A stretch of DNA of 64,000 nucleotides, taken from Scleromatobacter humisilvae (GTDB taxonomy: Bacteria; Pseudomonadota; Gammaproteobacteria; Burkholderiales; Burkholderiaceae_C). The position numbers and the translations under genes were made by a program. The notes beneath the pieces are model-generated. The model saw only the letters and a list, made by a program, of their open reading frames with translations. It searched no databases and was not told the DNA's origin. Location of the stretch: NCBI RefSeq assembly GCF_023231945.1, contig NZ_JAJLJH010000013.1:1-64000 (forward strand). The letters are read 5' to 3'. Shown one piece after another: positions 34,094 to 43,535 of the stretch (positions are counted from its first letter, which is position 1; each line of letters begins with the position of its first letter).

Positions 34094-36229
34094 ATGCCCA
34101 TCATCCACAAGAAATCCTTCGCCGCCCTGGCCGTCGGCCTGCTCGCCGCGTCCGCCTTCGCGCAGGACGCCGCGCCGCCCAAGGCCGGCGCGCCCGCGGC
34201 GTCGTCGGCCGCCGCCGCCGTGACCGCCGCCTCGTCGCCCGCCGCCGCCACGCCGCTGGCCAGGCTGCCGTACACGCCAGTGCTCGACGTCAGCTCGATG
34301 GACAAGTCCGCCGACCCCTGCGTCGATTTCTACCAATACAGCTGCGGCGGCTGGCAGAAGAACAACCCGATCCCGGCCGACCAGTCGAGCTGGGACGTCT
34401 ACGCCAAGATGGCGCAGGACAACCGCCGCGTGCTGTGGGGCATCCTCGACAAGTTCGCGACGCAGACCGACGGCCGCACCGTCTCGCAGCAGAAGATCGG
34501 CGACGCCTTCGCTGCCTGCACTAACGACGGCCTGACGCAGCAGCTCGGCGCCGCGCCGATGCGGCCGGAGCTGGTGCTGATCGACGGCATGAAGTCCAAG
34601 AAGGACCTGCCGGCGGTGCTCGCCGCGCTGCAGCTCAATTCCGGCGACGACGGCCTGTTCTTCAACTTCGGCTCGGCGCAGGACTTCGCCGACTCCTCGC
34701 GCGTGATCGCCTTCGCGCAGCAGGGCGGCCTGGGCATGCCCGATCGCGACTACTACCTGAAGACCGACGCCAAGTCCAAGGAGCTGCGCGAGAAGTACGT
34801 CGCGCACGTGGCGCGCATGTTCCAGCTGATGGGCGACGGCGAGGCCGACGCGAAGGCGCATGCGGACACGGTGATGTCCATGGAGACGGCGCTGGCCAAG
34901 GGCTCGATGACGCTGGTCGACCAGCGCGACCCGCGCCACCTGTTCCATCCGGCCAACGAGCGCAAGCTGCAGTCGCTGACGCCCGTGTTCGACTGGAAGT
35001 CCTACCTCGCCGGGATGGGCGTGGCGGGCAACGACCGCTTCAACGTCAGCCAGCCGAAGTTCTTCCAGACGCTGGACTTCCAGCTGCGCATGCGCTCGCT
35101 GGACGACATCAAGACCTACCTGCGCTGGCACGTGGCGCACGTGTCGGCGCCGTTCCTGTCCAAGCCCTTCGTCGACGAGAACTTCGACTACTACCGCAAG
35201 ACGCTGCGCGGCGTGACGCAGGTCGCCCCGCTGTGGCAGCGCTGCGTGGTGCTGATCGACAACCAGATCGGCGAGGCGCTGGGCCAGGAGTTCGTCAAGG
35301 AGAACTTCAGCCCCGAGCTCAAGGCCAAGACGCTGCACATGACGCAGCAGATCCAGGCCGCGATGGAGGGCGAGATCAGGAACCTCGACTGGATGGGCCC
35401 GCAGACCAAGCAGAAGGCGCTCGAGAAGCTGCACGGCATGGTCAACAAGATCGGCTACCCCGACAAGTGGCGCGACTACGCGGCCCTCGACATCAAGCGC
35501 GACGACCTGCTGGGCAACGTGCAGCGCGGCGACGCCTTCGAGGCACGCCGGCAGCTCGCCAAGATCGGCAAGCCGGTCGACCACAGCGAGTGGGGCATGA
35601 CGCCGCCGACCGTCAACGCGTACTACGACGGCCAGATGAACGACATCAACTTCCCGGCCGGCGTGCTGCAGCCGCCGCTGTTCGACGCCAAGCTCGACGA
35701 CGCGCCCAACTACGGCAACACCGGCGGCACCATCGGCCACGAGCTGACGCACGGCTTCGACGACGAGGGCCGCCAGTTCGACGCCAAGGGCAACCTGAAG
35801 AACTGGTGGACGCCCAAGGACGCCGCCGAATTCGAGAAGCGCACCACCTGCCTGACCGACCAGTACGGCAAGTACATCGTCGTCGACGACGTGCACATCA
35901 ACTCCAAGCTGACGCTGGGCGAGGATCTCGCCGACTTCGGCGGGCTGGTGCTGGCCATCATCGCGTACAAGGCCGAGGTGGCCGCGCACCCGGCGCCGCC
36001 GTCCGTCGACGGCTTCTCGCCCGACCAGCGCTTCTTCATCGGCATGGCGCAATGGGCCTGCGCCAACACGCGTCCGGAGCAGCTGCGCCTGCAGGCCGCG
36101 ACCAACCCGCACTCGCCCAACGTGTACCGCGTCAACGGCCTGGTCGCGAACTTCAAGGAGTTCGAGACGGCGTTCTCGTGCAAGCCGGGACAGCCGATGG
36201 CCCCTGTGAATCGCTGCCGCGTGTGGTGA
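34094..36229 (+). CDS. M13 (neprilysin-like) metallopeptidase
   Basis: 711 residues. Signal peptide MPIIHKKSFAALAVGLLAAS followed by AFAQD, so it is periplasmic or secreted. N-terminal M13 half (DPCVDFYQYSCGGW) and the catalytic part with HELTHGFDDEGRQFD (zinc-binding His pair and Glu) and LTLGEDLADFGG (third ligand Glu; the family usually has GENIAD). It ends with the C-terminal cysteine region CKPGQPMAPVNRCRVW. A GTG 20 codons upstream overlaps the DUF427 stop, but the signal peptide supports the ATG. Role beside urease unknown. Confidence 0.9.
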   Translation: MPIIHKKSFAALAVGLLAASAFAQDAAPPKAGAPAASSAAAAVTAASSPAAATPLARLPYTPVLDVSSMDKSADPCVDFYQYSCGGWQKNNPIPADQSSWDVYAKMAQDNRRVLWGILDKFATQTDGRTVSQQKIGDAFAACTNDGLTQQLGAAPMRPELVLIDGMKSKKDLPAVLAALQLNSGDDGLFFNFGSAQDFADSSRVIAFAQQGGLGMPDRDYYLKTDAKSKELREKYVAHVARMFQLMGDGEADAKAHADTVMSMETALAKGSMTLVDQRDPRHLFHPANERKLQSLTPVFDWKSYLAGMGVAGNDRFNVSQPKFFQTLDFQLRMRSLDDIKTYLRWHVAHVSAPFLSKPFVDENFDYYRKTLRGVTQVAPLWQRCVVLIDNQIGEALGQEFVKENFSPELKAKTLHMTQQIQAAMEGEIRNLDWMGPQTKQKALEKLHGMVNKIGYPDKWRDYAALDIKRDDLLGNVQRGDAFEARRQLAKIGKPVDHSEWGMTPPTVNAYYDGQMNDINFPAGVLQPPLFDAKLDDAPNYGNTGGTIGHELTHGFDDEGRQFDAKGNLKNWWTPKDAAEFEKRTTCLTDQYGKYIVVDDVHINSKLTLGEDLADFGGLVLAIIAYKAEVAAHPAPPSVDGFSPDQRFFIGMAQWACANTRPEQLRLQAATNPHSPNVYRVNGLVANFKEFETAFSCKPGQPMAPVNRCRVW

Positions 36230-36269
36230 TGTAAGGTAGTGGCTGCGGCTCGCCGCGGCCTCGAAGAGA

Positions 36270-36301
36270 CGGGCCGCCATCGCGCGGCCCGCTTCAATTT
36301 T
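36270..36301 (+). terminator. Terminator-like hairpin between the M13 gene and ureE
   Basis: Perfect 8-bp stem CGGGCCGC/GCGGCCCG (36270-36277 with 36284-36291), 6-base loop, then CTTCAATTTT. It lies 41 bp after the M13 stop and 18 bp before ureE, so ureEFG may need their own promoter or read-through. Confidence 0.5.
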
Positions 36302-36318
36302 CGCGCAAGGATTTCGAG

Positions 36319-37068
36319 ATGACTGACAAGCAAGCGCCCCTCCAGGTCGGCAAGCGCATCGCCGGCGGCCAGGGCCTCAGCCAGGTGCTGCTGCGCCGCG
36401 CCAGCGAGGTGGAGCTGGACTGGGACGTGCGCCAGAAGAGCCGCATCGAGGCGACCGATTCGCTGGGCCGCGCGCTCAACGTGTTCCTGCCGCGCGGCAC
36501 CGTGCTGCGCGGCGGCGACGTGCTGGTGGCCGAGGACGGCTCGCTGGTGCGCGTGAAGGCCGCGCCACAGCCGGTGCTGGTCGTCACGCACTGCGCCGAC
36601 CACGGCACGCCGTTCGACCTGCTGCGCGCCGCCTACCACCTCGGCAACCGCCACGTGCCGCTGGAGCTGCAGCCGGATCGCCTGCTGCTGGAGCCCGACC
36701 ACGTGCTGGCCGACATGCTGCGCGGGCAGCACCTGATCGTGACGGAGGCGTCCAGCGCGTTCGAGCCCGAGGGCGGCGCGTACGGCGCGGGCGCGGGTCA
36801 CGCGCATGCGGGCCACGCGCACGGGCATGACCACGCTCACAAGCACGATCATGCGCACGACCACGGGCATGACCATGGCAAGCACGATCATGGCCACTCG
36901 CACGACAAGCCCAAGGCCGCCGGCAAGGCGATCGGCATCCCGGTCGTCGGCCAGGCGAAGCCGCACGTGCACGGGCCGGACTGCGATCACGACCACGACC
37001 ACGATCACGGGCATGGCCACTCGCATGGCCACGGCCACGATCACGGCCAAAAGAAGCACGGCCACTGA
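36319..37068 (+). CDS. ureE: Urease accessory protein UreE, His-rich
   Basis: 249 residues versus about 160 for shorter UreE. The conserved N-terminal part (about 1-150) includes the nickel-site motif HLGNRHVPL. The C-terminal 90 residues hold about 30 histidines in HD/HG/HA repeats, broken by a middle linker ([19 protein letters not shown]). UreE is the nickel metallochaperone. The AAGGAT upstream fits a Shine-Dalgarno. ATG of ureF shares one base with its stop. Confidence 0.95.
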   Translation: MTDKQAPLQVGKRIAGGQGLSQVLLRRASEVELDWDVRQKSRIEATDSLGRALNVFLPRGTVLRGGDVLVAEDGSLVRVKAAPQPVLVVTHCADHGTPFDLLRAAYHLGNRHVPLELQPDRLLLEPDHVLADMLRGQHLIVTEASSAFEPEGGAYGAGAGHAHAGHAHGHDHAHKHDHAHDHGHDHGKHDHGHSHDKPKAAGKAIGIPVVGQAKPHVHGPDCDHDHDHDHGHGHSHGHGHDHGQKKHGH

Positions 37069-37751
37069 TGTCCGACGCCGTGCTGCTGCAGCTGATGTGG
37101 CTCGCCTCGCCGGCGCTGCCCGTCGGCGGCTTCAGCTACTCCGAGGCGCTGGAAGCCGCGGTCGACGACGGCCGCGTCACCGGCGAGGCCAGCGCGGCCG
37201 ACTGGCTCGCGAACCAGATGGCGCTGGCCCCCGCGCGCGCCGACCTGCCGGTGCTCGCGCAGGCGCACGCCGCGTGGCGGCGGCACGACCTCGCGCGCGT
37301 CACCCAGCTGAACGACTTCATCGGTAGAACGCGCGAGACGCGCGAGCTGCGCCTGCAAAGCGAGCAGATGGGCCGCTCGCTGGTCGAGTGGCTGCGCAAC
37401 CAGGCGGGCGGCGACGACGCGCGCCTGGCCCATCTCGCCGCGCTGGCGCCCTCGCCCACCTGGCCGATCGCCTTCGCGCTCGCCACGGCGCGCGCGGACG
37501 CGTCCGCGGCACAGGCCTTGCATGCCTCGCTGTTCGGCTGGGCCGAGAACATGGTGCAGGCGGCGCTGAAGGCCGTGCCGCTGGGCCAGCTCGCGGGCCA
37601 GCGCATCCTGCAGGCGCTGGTCGAGCGCATGCCCGCGCTGGTCGAGCAGGCCCTGGCCATGGGCGACGACGACATGCAGTCGTTCTCGCCGATGCTGGGC
37701 ATCGCCAGCGCCCGCCACGAGACCCAGTATTCGCGCCTGTTCCGCTCCTGA
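37068..37751 (+). CDS. ureF: Urease accessory protein UreF
   Basis: 227 residues. Family features: [20 protein letters not shown] at the N-terminus and [20 protein letters not shown] near the end. UreF links UreD and UreG in the maturation complex. Overlaps ureE by one base; ureG starts 16 bp later. Confidence 0.95.
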   Translation: MSDAVLLQLMWLASPALPVGGFSYSEALEAAVDDGRVTGEASAADWLANQMALAPARADLPVLAQAHAAWRRHDLARVTQLNDFIGRTRETRELRLQSEQMGRSLVEWLRNQAGGDDARLAHLAALAPSPTWPIAFALATARADASAAQALHASLFGWAENMVQAALKAVPLGQLAGQRILQALVERMPALVEQALAMGDDDMQSFSPMLGIASARHETQYSRLFRS

Positions 37752-37767
37752 TCCCGACGAGACCGCC

Positions 37768-38445
37768 ATGACCGCCTTCGCTTCGCAGACTTCGCACCCC
37801 ACCCCGCTGCATCACATCGCCAACCGCTCGAAGCGCCTGCCGCCGCTGCGCGTGGGCGTCGGCGGGCCGGTGGGGTCGGGCAAGACGACGCTGGTGGAGA
37901 TGCTGTGCAAGGCGATGCGCGACAAGTGGGATCTCGTCGTCGTCACCAACGACATCTACACCAAGGAAGACCAGCGCCTGCTGACCGTGGCCGGCGCGCT
38001 CGCGCCCGAGCGCATCATGGGCGTGGAGACCGGCGGCTGCCCGCACACGGCGATCCGCGAGGACGCCTCGGTCAACCTCGAGGCCATCGACCGCATGCTA
38101 GAGAAGTTCCCGGAGGCCGACATCGTCTTCATCGAGTCCGGCGGCGACAACCTCGCCGCCACCTTCAGCCCCGAGCTGAGCGACCTGACGATCTACGTGA
38201 TCGACGTCGCCGCCGGCGAGAAGATCCCGCGCAAGGGCGGCCCGGGCATCACCAAGAGCGATCTCTTCGTGATCAACAAGACCGACCTCGCGCCGCACGT
38301 GGGCGCGAACCTGGACGTCATGGAAGCCGACACGCGCCGCATGCGGCCGAACCGGCCGCACGTGATGACCAACCTGAAGACGAAGGCCGGGCTGGACGAG
38401 GTGATCTCGTTCATCGAGCGGCGCGGATTGCTGGTCGCCGGCTGA
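37768..38445 (+). CDS. ureG: Urease accessory GTPase UreG
   Basis: 225 residues. P-loop [11 protein letters not shown], the nickel-site CPH motif in [11 protein letters not shown], switch-like [17 protein letters not shown] and [11 protein letters not shown]. UreG hydrolyses GTP to drive nickel insertion into urease. Last gene of the ureEFG set; about 200 bp precede gshA. Confidence 0.97.
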   Translation: MTAFASQTSHPTPLHHIANRSKRLPPLRVGVGGPVGSGKTTLVEMLCKAMRDKWDLVVVTNDIYTKEDQRLLTVAGALAPERIMGVETGGCPHTAIREDASVNLEAIDRMLEKFPEADIVFIESGGDNLAATFSPELSDLTIYVIDVAAGEKIPRKGGPGITKSDLFVINKTDLAPHVGANLDVMEADTRRMRPNRPHVMTNLKTKAGLDEVISFIERRGLLVAG

Positions 38446-38651
38446 CGGCATCCCGCTTGCCACGGGCCGGTGGCTGCGATGGCGCGGCGGCGCTGCCGCG
38501 TCTGACAGGGTTTGCACCAAGATGCCTTGTGCGGCGCCGATCTGTCGCCATCTGAGTAGCACATCCGCGAAAAAGGCGTCTTCGGCCCACTCAAGCAAGT
38601 GTCACCGTTTTCCAGTACCTTTCGCGCCTGACAAGCACCAGGAGGCACCGC

Positions 38652-40193
38652 ATGCGCGGTCTACAAGAACGCCTGAAGGCACTGAGCTCGGCTCGCCTGC
38701 AAGGCATCGGGCGAGGCGTCGAGAAGGAAAGCCTGCGCGTGACGCAGGACGGCACGCTCGCGACCACCCCGCACCCGCGCGCGCTGGGCGCCGCGTTGAC
38801 GCACCCGCACATCACCACCGACTTCAGCGAAGCGCAGCTGGAGCTGATCACCGGCGTGCATCGCAGCGCCGAGGCCGCCGAGACCGAGCTGACGCAGGTG
38901 CACCAGGCGGTCTATCGCGCGCTCGGCGACGAGATGATGTGGGTGGGCAGCATGCCGTGCACGCTGCCGCCGGACGACCAGATCCCGCTGGGCCAGTACG
39001 GCACGTCCAACGTCGGCCAGTCCAAGACCGTCTATCGCATGGGCCTGGGCCATCGCTACGGGCGTCGCATGCAGACGATCTCGGGCATCCACTACAACTG
39101 GTCGCTGCCGGACGTGACGACCGCCGAGTACTTCGGCCTGATCCGCAATTTCCGCCGCCGCTCGTTCCTGCTGCTGTACCTGTTCGGCGCCTCGCCGGCG
39201 GTGGCGCGCGGCTTCGCCGACCACGCGAAGGATCTCGTTCCGATGGGCCCGGACACCTTGTACATGCCGCACGCGACCTCGCTGCGCATGGGCAACCTCG
39301 GCTACCAGAGCGACGCGCAGACCTCGCTGTCCGTCAGCTACAACAGCCTCGACAGCTACGCGGCCTCGTTGTCCGACGCCCTCGTGCGGCCCTACCCGGC
39401 CTACGAGAAGCTGGGGATCCGCGCGGCCGACGGCACGTACAACCAGCTCAACGACAGCCTGCTGCAGATCGAGAACGAGTTCTACGGCACGATCCGCCCG
39501 AAGCGCGTGATCTTCCCGGGCGAGCGGCCGCTGCACGCGCTGCGCGAGCGCGGCGTCGAGTACATCGAGGTGCGCTGCATGGACCTCGATCCGTTCGTGC
39601 CGGCCGGCATCGCGCCAGCCACGATGCGCATGATCGACATCTTCCTGCTGCATTGCCTGCTCGACGAGAGCCCGCTGGACTCGCCCAACGAGATCGCCGA
39701 GCTGGGGCGCAACCAGCAGCGCGTCGCCGCGCGCGGGCGCGAGCCGGGCCTGAAGCTGGAGCGCGGCGGCGTCGAGGTGCTGATGACCGACTGGCTGCGC
39801 GAGATCCTCACCGAGTGCGGCCCGATCGCCTCGCTGCTCGATGCCCACGAGGGCACCGACGCCCACGCACAGGCGCTGGCCGCGGCGCGCGCCGCGGTGC
39901 TCGCGCCCGACACGCTGCCGTCGGCGCGCGTGCTGGCCGAGATGCGCGAGAAGCACGGCGGCTCGCACGACGCCTTCGTGCGCGCGCATTCGCGGCGCAC
40001 GCGCGAGCACATGCTGGCGCTGGACCTGCCCGCCAACGTCGCGGCCCACATGGCCGAACTCGCGACCGAGTCGCTCGCCGAACAGGCCCGCATCGAGGCC
40101 GCCGACACGATGCCGTTCGAGGTCTATCGCCAGCAGTACCTGGCACCCGAGCGCCTGCGCCTGCCGCGCGGCGCGCCGGTGCCGGCGGCCTGA
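38652..40193 (+). CDS. gshA: Glutamate-cysteine ligase, enteric type
   Basis: 513 residues, close to E. coli GshA (518). Forms gamma-glutamylcysteine for glutathione with ATP. IGRGVEKESLRVTQDG, HPHITTDFSEAQLELITGVH, and HYNWSLPD are typical of the gammaproteobacterial-type enzyme. AGGAGG precedes the ATG. Many Burkholderiales use another GshA type, so this could be an additional or acquired copy; that is inference. It converges on the ABC permease gene with 4 bp between the stops. Confidence 0.93.
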   Translation: MRGLQERLKALSSARLQGIGRGVEKESLRVTQDGTLATTPHPRALGAALTHPHITTDFSEAQLELITGVHRSAEAAETELTQVHQAVYRALGDEMMWVGSMPCTLPPDDQIPLGQYGTSNVGQSKTVYRMGLGHRYGRRMQTISGIHYNWSLPDVTTAEYFGLIRNFRRRSFLLLYLFGASPAVARGFADHAKDLVPMGPDTLYMPHATSLRMGNLGYQSDAQTSLSVSYNSLDSYAASLSDALVRPYPAYEKLGIRAADGTYNQLNDSLLQIENEFYGTIRPKRVIFPGERPLHALRERGVEYIEVRCMDLDPFVPAGIAPATMRMIDIFLLHCLLDESPLDSPNEIAELGRNQQRVAARGREPGLKLERGGVEVLMTDWLREILTECGPIASLLDAHEGTDAHAQALAAARAAVLAPDTLPSARVLAEMREKHGGSHDAFVRAHSRRTREHMLALDLPANVAAHMAELATESLAEQARIEAADTMPFEVYRQQYLAPERLRLPRGAPVPAA

Positions 40194-40197
40194 CGGC

Positions 40198-41676
40198 TCA
40201 GCGCGCCAGGCGGCCGATCGGCATGGCCGTCGGCTCGCTGCCCATGCGCCACCAGCGCCAGGCGCAGTACGCGATCGCCAGGCCCATGAAGACGAGGCCC
40301 ATCGGCAGGTAGGCGACCCCGGCCCACAGGTGCAGCAGCAGCGCCACGCCGCCCAGCAGGAACGGCGTGAGCGAGGGCAGGAATTCCTGCCCGGATGCGC
40401 CGCGCACGCGGGCCCAGCTGCGCCACTGGAACACCACCTGCGGCAACAGCGCGACGACGATGGCCGCCGTCATGTCGCCACCGCCCGACCGCTTGACCAG
40501 CCCTTGCTGCAGCACCTCGGCCAGGACGTCCAGCGCGCCGGCCAGCAGGAAGCCCCACATCGCCGAGAAGACGAACAGCGCCGTCATCTGCCACGCCAGC
40601 CAGCGATTGAGGCCGGCGCCGCGCGGCACGCCGGGCAGCAGCACCAGCAGGGCCTGCTCGCGCTGGGTGCGATACAGCTGCGCCGCGGCCTGCAGCGCCG
40701 GGGTGGAGGCGCCGGTCAGCAGGCTGAAGGACAGCCACGGCAGCACGCCGCGCAGGTCGCGGCCGAGGAATGCGGCGAGCCCGACGACCACCGCGCAGAT
40801 CCCTCCGCCGACGGCGACGAACACCAGGCCGTGGCGGATGCGCATCGTCCAGTGGACGGCCGGGCCGAGGCCCAGCAGCAGGCGGCTGCTCACCGGGCTG
40901 TCGCGACGCGCGAGCTGCCGCTCGAGCCACGCCGCGTAGGGACGCGCGGCGCCGACCTGCCTGCGGGCGCAACCGGCTTGCGGCGAATCCGCGAAAAGGC
41001 GTCCGAGGGCGTGTCCCGCGTCGTACGGTGCGCGCGTCCCGCCGCCGCCGTCGCTGAGGATCGCGGCGAGCGCGGCGGCGCCCGCGGTCGCGACGATGGC
41101 CGTGAGCAGCCAGCCGGATTGCCGCCATTGCGCCTGCACGCTTTCCGCGAAGCTCGACGGGCCCTGCCATGCCATCGCCGGCAGCACGACGAACGCGAAC
41201 AGGAAGCCGGCGATCCACAACACCGGCCAGCGCAGCGCGGCCGCCAGCAGCGCCAGGCCGCCGGCCGCGCCGCAGGCCCAAGCGAGCGGCTGCTCCAGCG
41301 CGAAGCCCGGCCCGGCGGTGATGGCCAGCACCGCCAGCGCCCACGCGAGCAGCAAGGCCGCGCGCAACCGCGCCACATGGCCCGGCACGAGCCGCGCCAT
41401 CGCCGGCCGGTTCTGCTGCAGCAGGTTGCCGATCAGCATCATCCATCCGGCGACCAGCAAGGCCGCGGCCGCGATGACGCCACTGACCGCCGCGCCGTGC
41501 CGGATCGCCGGCGCCTGCGCGGCATCGGCCACCAGGCTCCATGCGAGGAAGCTCGCCGAGGGCGACGCGCACAGGGCGACCACGACGATCGCGCCCCACG
41601 CGCTGCCGGCATTGATCCGCTGCTGGAACGGCGAGGCGAGGATGCGCGCGATCGCCGACGACTCGGAGTGGTTCAT
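40198..41676 (-). CDS. ABC-transporter membrane protein of a YtrA-type module
   Basis: 492 residues, at least 10 hydrophobic helices spread over the length and few charged motifs. No strong family signature beyond its place: it begins 11 bp after the ATPase gene that follows a YtrA-type GntR gene. GGGAGA precedes the ATG. Likely the membrane part of a small export or envelope ABC system; substrate unknown. Confidence 0.8.
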   Translation of the reverse strand: MNHSESSAIARILASPFQQRINAGSAWGAIVVVALCASPSASFLAWSLVADAAQAPAIRHGAAVSGVIAAAALLVAGWMMLIGNLLQQNRPAMARLVPGHVARLRAALLLAWALAVLAITAGPGFALEQPLAWACGAAGGLALLAAALRWPVLWIAGFLFAFVVLPAMAWQGPSSFAESVQAQWRQSGWLLTAIVATAGAAALAAILSDGGGGTRAPYDAGHALGRLFADSPQAGCARRQVGAARPYAAWLERQLARRDSPVSSRLLLGLGPAVHWTMRIRHGLVFVAVGGGICAVVVGLAAFLGRDLRGVLPWLSFSLLTGASTPALQAAAQLYRTQREQALLVLLPGVPRGAGLNRWLAWQMTALFVFSAMWGFLLAGALDVLAEVLQQGLVKRSGGGDMTAAIVVALLPQVVFQWRSWARVRGASGQEFLPSLTPFLLGGVALLLHLWAGVAYLPMGLVFMGLAIAYCAWRWWRMGSEPTAMPIGRLAR

Positions 41677-41687
41677 GCGTGTCTCCC

Positions 41688-42569
41688 TCAGGCCGTGAGC
41701 GCGAGGAACAGGTCCTCGAGCGTCGCGGGATCCACGCTGACCGTGGGCGTGGCCGGCGGGATCGCCTCGGCGTCGCGTCCGCGCGCGATCACGGGGCCGG
41801 CCGCCTCGCGCGAGAGCGCCTGCAGGCGATGCTCGCGCACGAAGCGCTCGATGTCGGCCGGCACGCCGCCCAGGCGAACGCTCGATTCGAGCAGCTCGTC
41901 CAGCGGCGCGTGCAGCGCGATCCGGCCGCCGGACAGGAACGCGACGTCCACCGCCACGCGTTCGAGGTCGGACAGGATGTGGGTCGAGAACACGATGGTG
42001 GTGCGGCGGTCGATGACCTGGTCGACGAGCTCGCCCAGGAAATCGCGCCGGGCTGCGGGGTCGAGGCTCGCGACGGGTTCGTCCAGCACCAGCAACTCCG
42101 GCTCGTGCGCCAGCGCGCGGATGATGGACAGGCGCTGCTGCTCGCCGCCCGAGAGCTTGCGGATCGGCTTGTCGCGCGCGATGCCCCAGCGCGACATCAG
42201 GCCGTCGACCTTGGCCGTGTTCCAGCGCGGATAGAAGCTGCGGAAATAGGCCAGAAGCTGGTCGGCCGTGAGCCACTCGAACAGGTCGGAGCGCTGCGGC
42301 ACGTAGCCGATGCGCGCCCGCACGTCGTCGGGCAGCGCCTGCGACGGCTGGCCGAACAGCCGCGCCGTGCCGCCCTCCGGCGCGCGCAGCCCGAGCAGCG
42401 TCTCGATCAGCGTCGTCTTGCCGGCACCATTGCGACCCAGCAGGCCGACGACGCGGCCCGCGGGCAGCGACCAGTCGAGGCCGTCGAGCACGCGCTGGGT
42501 GCCGAACGACACCTTCAGGCCTTGCAGCGCGAGGCACGGGGACGCGCCGTCGTTGTTCTGGAAGCTCAT
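41688..42569 (-). CDS. ABC transporter ATP-binding protein
   Basis: 293 residues. Walker A GRNGAGKTTLIETL, signature KLSGGEQQRLSIIRAL, Walker B LLVLDEPVASLD, H-loop FSTHILSDL. The ATG at 42569 has AAGGTGA upstream and lies just after the GntR stop; a GTG 3 codons earlier overlaps that stop but has a poorly spaced ribosome-binding site. Second gene of the YtrA-type operon. Confidence 0.92.
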   Translation of the reverse strand: MSFQNNDGASPCLALQGLKVSFGTQRVLDGLDWSLPAGRVVGLLGRNGAGKTTLIETLLGLRAPEGGTARLFGQPSQALPDDVRARIGYVPQRSDLFEWLTADQLLAYFRSFYPRWNTAKVDGLMSRWGIARDKPIRKLSGGEQQRLSIIRALAHEPELLVLDEPVASLDPAARRDFLGELVDQVIDRRTTIVFSTHILSDLERVAVDVAFLSGGRIALHAPLDELLESSVRLGGVPADIERFVREHRLQALSREAAGPVIARGRDAEAIPPATPTVSVDPATLEDLFLALTA

Positions 42570-42570
42570 G

Positions 42571-42969
42571 TCATTCACCTTCCTGTTCGTTCAGGATCGT
42601 CTTGAAGAGGGACAGCGCCTGCGCGATCGGCAACTGCAGCTGGCGGGCTTCCTGCGCCGCGCGTTCGAGCGTCGGGCGCAGCAGGTCGATGCGGTCGGCG
42701 GCGGGCTGCGCGCGCCGGTGCTGTTCGGCGATCACCATGGCCAGGCCGCGCCGCCGCGTCACCAGGCCCTCCGCCTCGAGCAGCCCGAAGGCCTTGGAGA
42801 CGGTCATCGGGTTGACGGCCAGCGACTGCGCCAGGTCGCGCACCGACGGCAGCTCGTCGCCGGCCCGGAGCTGCCCGCCGGCGACGCAGCGGCGCACCTG
42901 CGCCACCAGTTGCCGGTAGATCGGCTCGGCCGAGCCGGCGACGACGGAAAACAGGGAGAGATCGGTCAC
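42571..42969 (-). CDS. GntR-family regulator, YtrA subfamily
   Basis: 132 residues, the short form typical of YtrA: an N-terminal winged helix (EPIYRQLVAQVRRCVAGG, then LPSVRDLAQSLAVNPMTVSK) and a short helical tail instead of a large effector domain. GTG start preceded by AGGAG. First gene of a three-gene operon with the ATPase and membrane protein; probably represses its own promoter via the operator at 42991-43012. Confidence 0.9.
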   Translation of the reverse strand: MTDLSLFSVVAGSAEPIYRQLVAQVRRCVAGGQLRAGDELPSVRDLAQSLAVNPMTVSKAFGLLEAEGLVTRRRGLAMVIAEQHRRAQPAADRIDLLRPTLERAAQEARQLQLPIAQALSLFKTILNEQEGE

Positions 42970-42990
42970 GACGGAGCAGCTCCTGTCTTT

Positions 42991-43012
42991 GTGTATCACT
43001 ACTGTAATACAC
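42991..43012. promoter_or_regulatory. YtrA-type operator
   Basis: GTGTATCAC-TACT-GTAATACAC: 9-bp arms that match at 8 of 9 positions, 22 bp upstream of the GntR start. The GTGTA...TACAC ends are what I recall for YtrA-subfamily sites, so autoregulation is likely. Confidence 0.65.
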
Positions 43013-43024
43013 CATGACACCGCG

Positions 43025-43153
43025 ATGCAAGTGCAATTTCGTCCGGCTACGCTCTCGCTGCGCGTGTTCGGCCACAAGGTCGCGGCGCGCGCGCCGTACG
43101 AGCGCCTGGGCTACGCGGCGACCAGCCTCACGATGTCCAAGCCGCTGCGCTGA
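43025..43153 (+). pseudogene. Remnant of a GNAT acetyltransferase (C-terminal end)
   Basis: A 42-codon frame whose second half reads SLRVFGHKVAARAPYERLGY and then AATSLTMSKPL. This is the characteristic C-terminal end of GNAT N-acetyltransferases (VFGHN..A..LYERLGY..TSL.MSK). The acetyl-CoA-binding part is absent: upstream lies the GntR promoter. Either the rest was deleted or this is a relic of rearrangement. Confidence 0.6.
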
Positions 43154-43280
43154 CCTGGGGGGCCGGGCTTGTGCGGCCCGACGGCAGCGCCGCAGAATGC
43201 ACGCGGGCCGGCATCGCGGGAACCCGAGGCATGGACGACTTCGACGAGCTTGTTGACCGTCGCGCCGACGGCGGGCGTGC

Positions 43281-43535
43281 TCAGCCTCGGTCGCACGGCT
43301 CCCAGTGGCAGCCCATGATGATCGCGACGACCAGGCGCACGCGGTCGCCCGGGCCAGTGCGCGGCGCCCCGGGGGGCCAGAGGTGCAGGCAGGGCGCGAG
43401 GTCGGCGCAGGTCGCCGGACGGGTCGCCGCGTCGGCGGGCTCGTCGGCGCGGCCCAGGGCGCCGGCGACGACGCCCGCGGCGACGAGACCCAGGGCAATG
43501 GTCACTCGCCAGTTCGGATGCTGCGATGCGGTCAT
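43281..43535 (-). CDS. Small exported or anchored protein, 84 residues
   Basis: Not recognised. Hydrophobic N-terminal segment (NWRVTIALGLVAAGVVAGAL) followed by a short soluble part with three cysteines (ATCADLAPCLHLW and GCHWEPC). AGGAGA precedes the ATG at 43535. It diverges from the kinase gene. Confidence 0.55.
   Translation of the reverse strand: MTASQHPNWRVTIALGLVAAGVVAGALGRADEPADAATRPATCADLAPCLHLWPPGAPRTGPGDRVRLVVAIIMGCHWEPCDRG

Noticed and set aside
36786-37065. CAC/CAT-rich repeats as a CRISPR or satellite array
   Set aside because: The repeats encode the His-rich tail of UreE in frame and lack regular spacers.
38481-38498. GC-rich hairpin after ureG
   Set aside because: Short stem (CGCGGC/GCCGCG) and no T-run; insufficient for a terminator call.
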